A DNA stretch of 64,000 nucleotides from Diadophis punctatus similis. Lineage: Eukaryota; Chordata; Lepidosauria; Squamata; Dipsadidae. The number at the start of each line of letters is the position of its first letter. The stretch's first letter is position 1. This document shows positions 11,784 to 22,495 of this stretch, piece after piece. The notes beneath the pieces are model-generated. The model was not told the DNA's origin. It saw nothing but the letters and a program-made list of their open reading frames with translations, and did not search any database. The stretch spans positions 154,773,466 to 154,837,465 of the forward strand of contig JALIGW010000001.1 in the NCBI GenBank assembly GCA_023053685.1, written 5' to 3'. Both the position numbers and the translations under genes were made by a program.

Positions 11784-12217
11784 CAGTGATGGCGAACCTA
11801 TGGCACGGGTGCCACAGGTGGCACGCGGAGCCATATCTGCCGGCCCACGAGCCATTGCCTAGCTCTGCTCCAGCGCGCATGTGCGCGCTGGCCAGCTGAT
11901 TTTTGGCTCGCACGGAGGCTCTGGGAGGGCGTTTTTGGCTTCCGGAGGGCCTCCGGGGGGACTGGGAAGGGTGTTTTTGCCCTCCCTAGGCTCCAGGGAA
12001 GCCTCTGGAGCCTGGGGAGGATGAAAAATGGGCCTACCAGGCCCACCAGAAGTTGGGAAACAGGCCATTTCCGGCCTCCAGAGGCCCTCCGGGGAGCGGG
12101 GGAGGCCGTTTTCGCCCTCCCTAGGCATTGAATTATGGGTGTGGGCACTCGCACATGCGCGATAGCATGCACGCATGCACTTTCGGCACCCGAGGGAAAA
12201 AAGGTTCGCCATCACTG
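11784..12217 (+). mobile_element. hAT-type MITE, family B
   Basis: A 434-bp copy with CAGTGATGGCGAACCTATGG at one end and GGTTCGCCATCACTG at the other. A perfect 8-bp duplication TCCTATAT lies at 11776-11783 and 12218-12225. It lies within the minus-strand LINE. The interior is GC-rich, with mirrored CCTCCGG and GCCTGG blocks and no coding potential. Confidence 0.9.
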
Positions 12218-12304
12218 TCCTATATGAAAGAAATCTCCACCGCTAAATATAGTCTCTCCTCTGGCATACGGCCATCTTAAATTTTGACCACTACGTGGAA
12301 GGCA

Positions 12305-12592
12305 AATAAACATAGTTAAGTTTTAAGCGTATAGTTGTTAAGCAAATCTGGCTTCTCCCATTGACTTTGCATGACAGAAGCCGGCTGAGAATGTCACAAA
12401 TGATGATGAACACCTGACCTGGGTCGCCACAACCATCATAAATACATGCTGGTTGCCAAGTACCCAAATTTTGATCCCTGGGGATGCTGCAACAGTCATA
12501 AGTGCAAGGACCAGTTGTAAGTCATCTTTTTTCAGTGCCTTTGTAACCTTGAGTAGTCATTAAACAAATGATTGTTAGTCGACGACTAACTG
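12305..12592 (+). mobile_element. Tigger/pogo-like MITE, eroded copy
   Basis: It shares TTGTTAAGCAAATCTGGCTT, CCATTGACTTTGC, GGTTGCCAAG and GGGGATGCTGCAA blocks with the better-preserved copy at 48789-49144. It ends GACGACTAACTG followed by TA. The left terminus is eroded, so the start is approximate. Confidence 0.7.
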
Positions 12593-12923
12593 TAGGGCAC
12601 CAAAACATGTAATTATATCTACAGGTATTGTGTAAAATTATTTTTTGTAATTTGTTTGATTCTTGCCTATTTGTATTGAATGGTTTATTAACATTGAACT
12701 AGAAACAATGAAAAAAACAGAGATCATACTAAATACTAGCAATACTTTCTTCAACACAAAAAATTTTTATTTTATTATTTGGATCACCTTGCTGCTGTAC
12801 AAAATGTAAATTAATGTTTATTTTAGTAGCTAGTATTGTGACCAGTTATTAGCAAATGCCTAATGTGAACTGATAAATTTGGGGCAAGGTACACCATTTT
12901 ACTGATTATTTAATGCGATTCTG

Positions 12924-12997
<74 letters not shown>

Positions 12998-13044
12998 CTC
13001 CCTCTTTCTTTCTCTCTCCCTCTTTTTTTCTCTTTCTTTCTTTC

Positions 13045-13075
<31 letters not shown>

Positions 13076-13107
13076 TTTCTTTCTTTCTTTCTTTCTTTCC
13101 CTTTCCT
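12924..13107. repeat. (TTTC)n microsatellite, imperfect
   Basis: A pyrimidine-only tract with interruptions CTCCCTC and TTTTTCTC. Lysine/glutamate and phenylalanine/serine-rich frames over it are artefacts. Confidence 0.95.
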
Positions 13108-13754
13108 GTGGCTTGGCTTGCTTGAATAGTCTGAAGTTATTTGCTCTGCAGGCACCTTTCTGCTGTACACCTGTTCCCTGTTTGTAGCATACTGTTAATC
13201 AGGATTGTTTAAATTGCCTAGCTTTTTCTGCTTCCATGGTTTAATTCAAAAGTCTCTTTCCCTCTCTCATTTTGATAGCATTGGCAGAAAGCATTTTACA
13301 TTTAAAATACGATTAATAATATTCTGTGGATTAATTTGAGAAGCTTAAGTACAAATGATTTGAAAAATATGTATACTAGAGTTCTACTTCAACTTTTGAC
13401 TTTGTCTTTAAACAAGCTGTGAAGGTAATTAAATATTTGCCTTGGGGAATTATTTACAATTTAATTATTTACAATTAATTAAAATCTCCAACTTTTGATG
13501 CATTCCCATTTTACAGATTATTAAACTTTGATCAGATGTTAACTGCCCAGGTTTCCCATACAATGATAGTATTTGGAAGCTATTACTTTCATGCTATTCT
13601 TTAGTTCATTGCTTACTGCTAGATAAATTTTAATAAACATGGATTTATGGAAATTACTTCAAGTTTTAGTATGGATGCGACCCAGCTGGAAATAAAATAA
13701 CATTAAGGCTGATGTTTTGAAAGAACAATGCCTTTTATGGCATTGATTATATAC
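13108..13754. other. Non-coding, AT-rich
   Basis: No recognisable feature. Confidence 0.5.
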
Positions 13755-13899
13755 CAAGGTTGACTCAGCCTTCCATCCTTCCGAGGTTGGTAAAATGAGG
13801 ACCCAGATTGTTGGGGGCAATGTGCTGACTCTGTAAACCACTTAGAGAGGGCTGTAAAGCACTATGAAGCAGTATATAAGTCTAAGTGCTATTGCTATT
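13755..13899 (+). mobile_element. S2 tRNA-SINE, 5'-truncated
   Basis: It begins in the body at AAGGTTGACTCAGCC and runs through GAGGACCCAGATTGTTGGGG to AAGTGCTATTGCTATTA. The tRNA-like head is absent. Confidence 0.85.
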
Positions 13900-14338
13900 A
13901 CAACAGCTACCATAGTTATTGAATATATGATTTCATAAATGATATACATTAGGAATGGCAACTTGGTCTTCTCAAAGTATTTTAGATTTCCACTATACCA
14001 TTTCTTGCCATTAACCTGGTTGACTGGAATGGAACTCCAAGTCTCTATGTTAGGAAAAAGCATAACCATGAGATATTTTGAGATGAATAACTTTCAAAAG
14101 GAGGAAAGTCAATTTGAGATTCCCATTTACTGTGAGACCCCCCCATCTTCATCACAATGTTAAAGGTAAAAGTATCTTCAGTAGAGGGATTTTGCATTTT
14201 TTGTCGACAGTACCAAGGAAGTTGGGATAAAAGGATTCAGATTTAGTTCCTTCTTTCTACTCCCATCCTCATCCTCCAAGCATGGCTAAAGTTCTGTTAA
14301 GGGTTTTGCATGCTGAGCTGATCAAGCAAGGGCTTGTA

Positions 14339-14917
14339 CGAGGGTGAGTCAAAAACTAATGCCATTTTCTTTAGGACAGGAATATGTAGCATACATCAAA
14401 ATGAAGCTGGTCCTCTGTGGATCACATCCCTACTTCTCAACATAGTCACCGTTCCTCTCAATAGCAATGTTCCACCTTCGAATGAGAGCATGTATCCCTG
14501 CCTCGTAAAATTCTGTTGACTGTTCTTTGAGCCACTTCTTCACAAGGGAGACAATCGCCTCATTCGGGTGGACAACTTTACCGCATCCTCCATACTCACC
14601 AGATTTAGCGCCTTCAGACTATCATCTCTTTGGCCCCATGAAAGAGGGTTTGAGAGGCAAATATTATTCCAGTGACGAGGAAGTGAAAACTGCAGTGAAG
14701 AAGTGGCTCAAAGAACAGTCAACAAAATTTTACGAGACAGCGATACATGCTCTCATTCGAAGGTGGAACATTGCTATTGAGAGAAACGGTGACTATGTTG
14801 AGAAGTAGGGATGTGATCCACAGAGGAGAAGCTTCATTTTGATGTATGCTACATGTTCCTGTGTTGGTAATTATACCTGTCCTAAAGAAAATGGCATTAC
14901 TTTTTGACTCACCCTCG
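14339..14917 (+). mobile_element. Foldback mariner element
   Basis: The ends are CGAGGGTGAGTCAAAAA and TTTTTGACTCACCCTCG, flanked by TA at 14337-14338 and 14918-14919, as for Tc1/mariner. The left 206 bp (14339-14544) is an inverted copy of the right end (14694-14917); the main difference is a 13-bp insertion near 14862. So both ends carry the transposase C-terminal coding sequence in opposite orientation, around a unique core of about 149 bp (14545-14693). It cannot encode a whole transposase. Confidence 0.85.
14527..14808 (+). pseudogene. Mariner transposase C-terminal fragment
   Basis: The open segment contains HPPYSPDLAPSDYHLF, the conserved block with the third catalytic aspartate of mariner D,D34D transposases. 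After it comes a basic tail ending in NGDYVEK and a stop. The DNA-binding region and the first two catalytic aspartates are absent. An inverted partial copy of its 3' coding part lies at 14339-14544. Confidence 0.85.
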
Positions 14918-14919
14918 TA

Positions 14920-15810
14920 CATATTCAGCGCCAGATGCTGAATTTGGAGGACTTTGTTCTGCACAACATTCCTTTGCGTACCTACACTGTTATTCCTGGA
15001 TTGTGAAGTTTTATTTGTGAAGTTTATTCAGTGGTTTATTTACAGAGAGTAAAGGCCAGGTCTTCTTTTCAAAGCTGCCTATTTCTAGAAATGATATGAA
15101 TTTTCCCCCCATGTAGTGGAAGAAAAGGTAAATTATAGGCTAAGCATGGGCTAGAGGCCTTTTCTCCCCTCTAGTTTATTTAGAATTGGAAAAAATAACA
15201 TGTCAGAAGTCTTTACCTGTCGTTCCTGAAATGATTTCCAGGAGAGGAAAAGGAGAGCACTGTGGTTTCCTCCTCTTAAGGAGACCATCTGAATGCTAAC
15301 AAGACCACCCAGGTCATGATGCTGAATCATTTTTGTCCAGAGTGAACTGTTCCAAAATACAAGGGGGTCTGGGTTACATTTTATTTTCCATGTAAAATTC
15401 AGTTCAGCCTATTATTATGGGAAAGAGTTATTCGTGAAATCACCAAGACTGTAACATCTCTGCCTTGGCAATCCTACAATTAAGTACCATTTTTGTTATC
15501 TGCATAATCCTTATTCTGAGTTTTTGCTTAATCACAATGAAATATTTCAGAATTTCATGAGAATGGATATGATTGTTGTAAATTCTATTAAAGCGAAGAA
15601 TGTAATCCAAGTGTGTTTATAAATTTGTTAGTGGTTTCAGTATTTTATATTAAAAATACAATTGTATTCATTGTAGTTTAATGTAATATAATATCAATCA
15701 ATCAAACATTTTGAAAATTATTTTAAATACTTTTAAAACTATGAGGCTTCATAAAAAGTGCTCAGAAAATCTATAGAGAAGGCATTTTTATTTGTTTTAT
15801 TTTTCTGTAG
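14920..15810. other. Non-coding; probably intron upstream of the first candidate exon
   Basis: No repeat recognised. It ends in a T-rich polypyrimidine tract and CTGTAG acceptor at 15795-15810. Confidence 0.45.
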
Positions 15811-15876
15811 AATCCCCAGATACAAAAGAGCCTAATCCAGTGCCTCATGCAACCTGTGAAGAAGATCAAGCTGATG
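15811..15876 (+). CDS. Candidate coding exon 1 of an unidentified gene
   Basis: 66 nt lie between a strong acceptor (T-rich tract then CTGTAG) and the donor GATG|GTATGT. Reading phase 1 to phase 1 gives 22 codons without a stop, with landmarks SPDTKEPNPVPH and CEEDQAD. The content is acidic, rich in Pro and Glu, without hydrophobic runs, so it looks like a disordered linker. The same phase, the length divisible by three and the composition recur in the next two exons. I do not recognise the gene. Acidic cassette exons of the ASPH/junctin/triadin kind are one weak possibility. Confidence 0.6.
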
Positions 15877-17069
15877 GTATGTCTTCTACAATCCTTTACA
15901 GTATCATAATAAATAGTTTGATGGGATCGCTGGTTCTTTTCATTAATAAAATCAATTTGCTTCTTCACATTTTAAATCAACTTTGTTTCATACATGGCTA
16001 AGGGCAACACTCCAAAACTTCAATAATCAATTTCAATAGTGTATTCTCTAATTTTGTACACATGTTCTGATCAATATCATATTTATTAGAAATGAAGATG
16101 AGCTTTTCTCCCCAAATGTGATTTAAGAATGGGGTCATCTTACATGCTTTGAAAATACAGAAAGTGAACAAGAGAGTTGAAAGGCAACTAATGAGAGGGC
16201 AGTTGAAAACAAGTGATATGAAGCCGAGCAAAAGAAATGAAGAAGCTGCTATATATCATAAAACCACAGGGACAGATACCATTGCCCTTCCTTCTCTTTG
16301 TTACTCTCTGTCATTAGAATCTCAGGCCATAAAAATGCTATCTCGATGGATAGGGAGGGTCCTTCCTACACTCAGCTTTGACGTATGGATGGGAATGAAA
16401 TGAGAATGAAGCTAGCATCATAACTGAACAAGACTGAAACTCCTGTGTAAAACTTACCTAGGAGTAACAGATACCGAATTCCGTGAGATTTACTGTAACG
16501 CAAGATTGGGGAGGGTCCAACCGTGTTTGCAGCCCAGCACACAGGCTTCTGTCAGTCAGCAAACAGGCCAAGTCTATAGATACCTTAGAGAAAGCATCAG
16601 GAACTAAATGGTACTTCGTACACAATAAGGATGCATGAGCCCAGATAGCTTCTCCTCCCCTCTCTGAAGTACAATAGTTTGTATGTGAAATATTTCTGTG
16701 CAGGTGGGGAACAAAGTGATTTCTGCAAACCATTAATTTACAGACAATTCATTTTATCCAATTGTCATTCATTCAATTCACCAGCATGATGATGTTATCT
16801 AGTTTAGGTAATGAAACGTCTGCAAGAAAACAGCCAAGCTCAGAGAGAACCAAGGACCACTTATTTCAACCCTGAACTACAAATATTCTCCTTTATCAAC
16901 ATTAATTAACACCATTTTTTCCCATCAGCCCTGCCTTTCTAGAGAAGGGCCTATGGCATGCGTTTGTTCTCTGTCCTGAATCCGGATTTTAAAAAACAAG
17001 AAGAGCATTGGAAATATCCTAGTCCCTCTTTATAACTCTAATTGTGGCAGACACACATACTCATTTATG
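15877..17069. other. Probable intron, single-copy-looking part
   Basis: No recognised repeat. The open frame at 16149-16403 has no domain and is probably chance. Confidence 0.4.
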
Positions 17070-17775
17070 GAATTGTGCACCAATTGCGACCCTACTTGGA
17101 GAGGGAGGCTTTACTCACAGTCACTCATGCCCTTGTCACCTCATGGCTGGACTACTGTAATGTGCTCTACCCTCAAAGAGTATCCGGAGACTGCAACTGG
17201 TGCAAAATGCAGCTGCGCGAGCTGTGGTGGGTATTCCGAGATACACCCACGTAACACCTATCCTCCGCCAGCTGCATTGGTTGCCCATTAGTCTCCGGAC
17301 GCAATTTAAGGTGTTGGTTTTGACCTTTAAAGCCCTACATGGCTCAGGGCCAGGTTACCTTCAGGACCGCATCCTTCCACATACCTCCCTAAGTCCGGTT
17401 AGGTCCCACAGAGTTGGTCTCCTCCGGGTCCCTTCAGCCAAGCAATGTCGGTTGGCGGGACCATGGGGGAGAGCCTTCTCTGTGGGAGCCCCATCTCTCT
17501 GGAACCAACTCCCACCAGAGATCCGAACTATCCCCACTCTACTGGCCTTCCGCAAAGCTGTAAAGACATGGCTCTTCCGGCAGGTGGGGTGAAGAAGAGC
17601 GGATTCCCCCATGGATGAATGGTTTTTTAAAATTATGTAATTTTTAAATTGTTTCTTATATATTTGTATTGTTCTTATTTTTGCTGTACGCCACCCTGAG
17701 TCCTACGGGATTGGGCGGCCTATAAGAACTTTAAATTAAATTAAATTAAATTAAATTAAATTAAATTAAATTGAT
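17070..17775 (+). mobile_element. 5'-truncated L2/CR1-clade LINE with (TTAAA)n tail
   Basis: The same family as 1131-1893 but on the plus strand, inside the presumed intron between candidate exons 1 and 2. ORF2 tail landmarks run from QLRPYLEREALLTV to SLWNQLPPEIRTI. They are followed by GTACGCCACCCTGAGTCC and GGGCGGCCTATAAGAA, and then an AAATT-type tail (17733-17775). A frame break near 17200 separates the first and second coding parts. Confidence 0.85.
17200..17592 (+). pseudogene. LINE ORF2 C-terminal fragment
   Basis: 130 open codons containing QNAAARAVVGIPRYTHVTP, QLHWLPISLRTQFKV, TFKALHGSGPGYLQD and AFSVGAPSLWNQLPPEIR, ending at KTWLFRQVG and a stop. It is nearly identical in plan to the fragment at 1331-1858. 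The part upstream (17042-17254) is in another frame, so the copy carries a frameshift. Confidence 0.85.
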
Positions 17776-17989
17776 TTCAGTTCCCCTAGTTTATCAGAGT
17801 AGGAACTGGGCAATGTGCAGAAATTTTGCATCTTTGTGTCTATCTTCCTGTATGGAAGGACTGTCTTAAATAGAGGAACATCTTCCTTTCAGTGAAATAA
17901 AGTAGCCTTTTTATAGCTAAACATTTCTTAAATTAAAAAATGCACATTAATATCATACTGACATCATTTTCCATTCTTTAATATGATAG

Positions 17990-18064
17990 GACTGCAAGAT
18001 GATTCCTCAGAAGTTGAAATGAATACTCAGGCAGATTCTCAGATCTCTTACATGGAAGCTGAAG
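17990..18064 (+). CDS. Candidate coding exon 2 of an unidentified gene
   Basis: 75 nt lie between the acceptor TTTAATATGATAG and the donor GAAG|GTAGTT. The exon is phase 1 at both ends and gives 25 codons with landmarks LQDDSSEVEMN and QISYMEAE. It is strongly acidic and has no membrane segment. The phase joins cleanly to candidate exons 1 and 3. About 2.1 kb of presumed intron, holding a LINE, lies upstream. Confidence 0.6.
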
Positions 18065-18734
18065 GTAGTTTTTGTTCAAAAGAAGAAGGGAAATGTTCAG
18101 AATGTTCAATCAATTCTTTATAAAGTCCATACCATTTGAAACATTATTTTTAATTACAACTAGTATTTAAATATAGATCTGGGGAACAAATGTCTTCTTT
18201 AGATTCTACTTTGGGACCCTGAACAAGAAATAATAATTGTACATTCCAGAGAATTTCCACTACTAAAATGGTTTTGTGGAAATAAGTATTATTCCCCTTG
18301 CTGTGTCTGTTAAATCCTGAATAGTCCAACCATCTTTTCTATACATGTATTTTGTTTATTTTGATTTTTTTAGAAATTTAGATATTTTGTACTGAATGTT
18401 TCTCAGCCCAAATAACCAGTGGATTTGAACCACTTAACATTAAATTAAATTCCCCAACTGGGCAAGCTGTTTATTGACATGTGAGTTTCATAAAAAGTTA
18501 CGTTCAAGTCCTATACACAGAAAACTGTGTATTGATAGCCATTTCATGGAACTGGGTTTTATGGACTAATTCAAGATGTGAGCGGTCTTTATTTGGATTC
18601 ACTAAAGCAACATGCTACCTAGTATAACCCTTATAACCATGAGGTGTACTATTTGGGGGAAGTGTTGTAAATTATACTAATGGTATATCTTCTGGCTACT
18701 ATCCTGTATAATCTCATCCAACACCTCTTTTCAG
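18065..18734. other. Probable intron
   Basis: AT-rich, no recognised repeat. It ends in a pyrimidine-rich tract and CTCTTTTCAG. Confidence 0.45.
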
Positions 18735-18830
18735 ATACTTTGATAACCCAGGAAGAGACAATAAAGGAAGAGAAACCTCAGGATCCTGAAGTAGATAAAA
18801 CTAATCAGGAGAGCAAAGGACAAGATAAAG
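18735..18830 (+). CDS. Candidate coding exon 3 of an unidentified gene
   Basis: 96 nt lie between the acceptor CACCTCTTTTCAG and the donor AAAG|GTAAGA, the strongest splice pair of the three. The 32 codons are phase 1 to phase 1, with landmarks TQEETIKEEKPQDPEVDK and a Lys/Glu/Gln-rich end. The open frame continues through the donor, so the exact 3' boundary depends on the splice site. No later exon with the same phase could be found by eye before 64 kb. Confidence 0.6.
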
Positions 18831-18913
18831 GTAAGATAGTGTGTAAATGTAAGATAGCAAACTATGTTTGTGAATTACATTTCTCCTTTTGTTGATAGGC
18901 ACGTAAAGCATGA

Positions 18914-18979
18914 CTTCCTTCCTTCCTTCCTTCCTTCCTTCCTTCCTTCCTTCCTTCCTTCCTTCCTTCCTTCCTAACT

Positions 18980-19043
<64 letters not shown>

Positions 19044-19047
19044 TTTT

Positions 19048-19089
<42 letters not shown>

Positions 19090-19184
19090 TTCCTTCCTTC
19101 CTTCCTTCCTTCCTTCCTTCCTTCCTTCCTTCCTTCCTTCCCTCCCTCCCTCCCTCCCTCCCTCCCTCCCTCCTTCCTTCCTCA
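18914..19184. repeat. Compound (TTCC)n-(TTTC)n-(TTCC)n-(TCCC)n microsatellite
   Basis: A pure pyrimidine tract of about 270 nt with four phases of unit type. It starts about 80 nt downstream of candidate exon 3. Encoded poly-K/E and poly-F/L/S frames are artefacts. Confidence 0.95.
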
Positions 19185-20665
19185 AAATACAGGACAATAA
19201 GGATTTTTAAAAAATGTTTTCTGAGATTGATTCAAAATATTTTGGGAAAATAAATAGTATTCTAATTAGAAGAGTAGGGTATTTGCTAAGCTCTTGGAAT
19301 GTATTAAGGACCTAGTTGACAATTCCACTGTAAGATTTTTTTAAAAGTTCATTTGCATGCAATACATGTGTCTAGCTTGTGCCCAGTTATTGTTGTTTGT
19401 CATCAAATGGACATTCCTTAATTTTAAAGTACTTACTGTTAATAACAAGGACTTCCTTTCATACAGAGATTAAATAATTTAAAATAAAAAATTAGCCATG
19501 GTCTTTACTGAAAATCCAGGTCATTGCTAACTATAGCTTTGTAACAATGAACTTACAGAAACGGTGGTTTAATTGCAAACCCATATTCGTAATATTGACA
19601 CTTTTCTGCATTGGAAACTTAGGTTATAGCACTTACCTTCTTCATTGCGCATATCCAGCTTCACAACATTTTCATTTTTTTTATTGCATTGCAAATCCAA
19701 GTTGAGACTAATCACACCTTCTTTATTCTGCATGATGTTAATGGTATCAGAGTTGTGTTTCATTACTGACAGTGATAATGGAATTGATATAATCCTTCCT
19801 GCAAATCCAGGTAAATGGTGTTATTCTTTTTTTTTTGTAGAGCTAGCTTAGGGAATGCAAACTCATTCAAGCTGCAAATGCCAAAACCATTATGCTAATT
19901 TCCTCTGCACAGAAATTATTTACATTTTATTTTATGCCTCATCAGAAGCAAGGCAAATCAAATGTACCTTCATTATGTGTACCTTTCCTTCTAACACTTT
20001 TCTGTCCCTTACAGCTTGCATTTAACACCCAGTGACTGCATTATATTTCGCCATCTGTTCTACCTAAGATTGAGATATGGAGTATTTGAAAAATTAATGC
20101 CCAATCCTCCCTTCAACAGATAGCTGGTTTGGTTGGTTGGTTGATTAATTCGTTGGTTAGTTTTCCTGGCATCTTCTCTTTCTAAAAGTAAGAGATTGAA
20201 AAATGCAAAACTGATATTTGGGTCCCCTTTATCTGCAGTATTCAGTTTAGGGTTCTGTTGCTGAAGCATCTCATGTTTGACAAATGCAGACACAGTTATC
20301 TTAACTTCCATCATGCTTCGCATTTACTTTGATACCTTTGGCTCACACTGTAGAGCCGTAATCTGGAGATTGGCTAATTTCTCCATTCCATCTTGGGTGC
20401 TAAAACTGGACCCCTAGCAAGAGTTTACCACTAAAGAGTTAAATAAAAAAATAACATTGTATTTCACAGATTAGATATAGTTAATGATGTAATCTCTCTT
20501 CTGTGATATCATCCTATACAATCCAGCAGAGGTGAGCTGCACAGATCTCTTCCATTACATAGTGACATCTGTTGGGATCTAAGAAGCATGCCTTCTCTAG
20601 CATGCCTGGCTATGTTAAAAAAAAATCCTGAAAAGTTGCCTTTTTGCCCAGGTTTTGGGTTAGAG
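19185..20665. other. Non-coding
   Basis: Single-copy-looking DNA. The open frames at 19569-19851 and 20060-20323 have no recognisable domain. Confidence 0.45.
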
Positions 20666-21145
20666 CAGCAGTTCTCAACCTGTGGGTCGTGATCCCTTTC
20701 GGGGTCAAACAACCCTTTCACAGGGGTTGCCTAAAACCATCGGAAAACACATATTTCCGATGGTCTTAGGAACCGAGAGACCACTCCTCTATCCGTCTCC
20801 AGGCGGGTCCACCCACATGCAAATAGACTACTTCAAAAAAAATATCTTTACCATGTGAACTTCTGAGCATGCGCAGAAGCTGAATTTCTGGCACTGTGCA
20901 TGCGTCGCCATCTTGTTTTTGGCTTTTTTTTCTTTTCTTTTTAAAAAAATTGGCACTGCGAATGCGTGCATGCGCAAAGTGCACATGCACCCACGAGACG
21001 CAGCCACACAGCACAGGAGGAAGCGAGCCGATAGCGAACCCACCCCTGAGTTTCCTAATAATTTTATTATTTTATGGTTGGGGGTCACCACAACATGAGG
21101 AACTGTATTAAAGGATCGCGGCATTAGGAAGGTTGAGAACCACTG
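20666..21145 (+). mobile_element. hAT-type MITE, family C (480 bp)
   Basis: It starts CAGCAGTTCTCAACCTGTGG and ends AGGTTGAGAACCACTG. A perfect 8-bp duplication GGTTAGAG lies at 20658-20665 and 21146-21153. It contains the GGGGTCAAACAACCCTTTCA block shared with the copy at 60177-60424, and a TGAGCATGCGCA near-palindrome at 20864-20875. Confidence 0.9.
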
Positions 21146-21153
21146 GGTTAGAG

Positions 21154-22138
21154 TAAGTGGCGGGTCCTATGGGTTTTAATGCTTTTAAATTATTGTTTTG
21201 AGAATAAAATAGAATATTATTTATTATTCCTTATTTAATACACTGTATTTATTTATTCTAAACATCTGGGTTTTTAATTGTATTTTAGGATTGATTTCAT
21301 TGTATTCTACCCAGAATTGTTATAGAGTTAGGTAGAGAGAGAGAGAGAAGAGAGAGAAAGAAAGAGAGAGAGAGAGGAAAAAGAAAGGGGAGGGAGAAAT
21401 GGATGCCTTATGATTTTAGGCTATTGTGTTCTATTCCAGTAAGGTTTAAGTTCTATTGCTTACAGTCCCTTACTTCAGGTTTCTGCAAATTGAAACTTGG
21501 CCATTCTGAATTTCCCAGACTGAACAGAAGAATCCAATTCAGCTACTAGATTGTTGCTCCCTGACTTTTCTTAGCCTGGGAGTTGAGGGACTCTTTCTGT
21601 GTGATGGGAGGTAAATTGGTTTACCTTCCTTAGTAGGAAGTGCCTTTCTCCTTGCCTACCATATCTTTGGAGCAAAAATAAAAGTTTTTGACTCTACACA
21701 CAGCATGAAGTTACCTCAGCAAATCTTGAGAGAGATTATAGGGACAGAGACAACCGTTACTGTATACTATGCATTTGCTTAAATATATCTTAGCAAGAGT
21801 TCTATACTAATTATGATCACACCAGAGTTGGTGAAATGAATCCCAAAGCACGTGACAAAGAAAACAGATTATTGATTTTATTGTTTTTGATGATGACTGG
21901 GAACACAATACTAGATCTTGTCTTATGTATCAAAGATTGGGTAACATCAATTTTCAAAGCTGGCTCTATCGATGTACCCTGGCTTATATCAGGCACCTCC
22001 TTATACAGTTAATTCTGCCATCCAATCTAAGGGGGCCTGCTGAAACTCCCCCTTCACCTTCCCTTTCCCTGGGAGGTATATAGGACAGGTATCAGGCCTT
22101 TTCTATATGTCATGCTCTGGCACATGCTTTCCATGGAG
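21154..22138. other. Non-coding with a GA-rich patch
   Basis: (GA)n/GAAA-rich purine sequence at 21331-21400. Otherwise no recognised feature. Confidence 0.5.
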
Positions 22139-22298
<160 letters not shown>

Positions 22299-22495
22299 AG
22301 TTGGAAAGGACCTTGGAGATCTTCTAGTCCAACCCCCTGCATAGGCAGGAAATCCTACACTACTTCAGACAAATGGTTATCCAACATCATCTTAAAAACT
22401 TCCAGTGTTGGAGCATTCACAACTTCTGGAGGCAAGCTGTTCCACTGATTAATTGTTCTAACTGTCAGGAAATTTCTCCTTAGTTCTAAGTTGTA
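22299..22495 (-). mobile_element. CR1 LINE 3' end
   Basis: The plus strand reads AAGTTGGAAAGGACCTTGGA, then CTAGTCCAACCCCCTGC, and later GGAGGCAAGCTGTTCCACTG, the classic reverse complement of an amniote CR1 3' end. The (AAT)n/(AAC)n array abuts its 3' terminus. Confidence 0.9.

Noticed and set aside
18862..19200. Lys/Glu/Gly-rich or Phe/Leu/Pro-rich frames.
   Set aside because: Translation of a pyrimidine microsatellite. The same applies at 12910-13170, 26071-26509 and 51486-52092.
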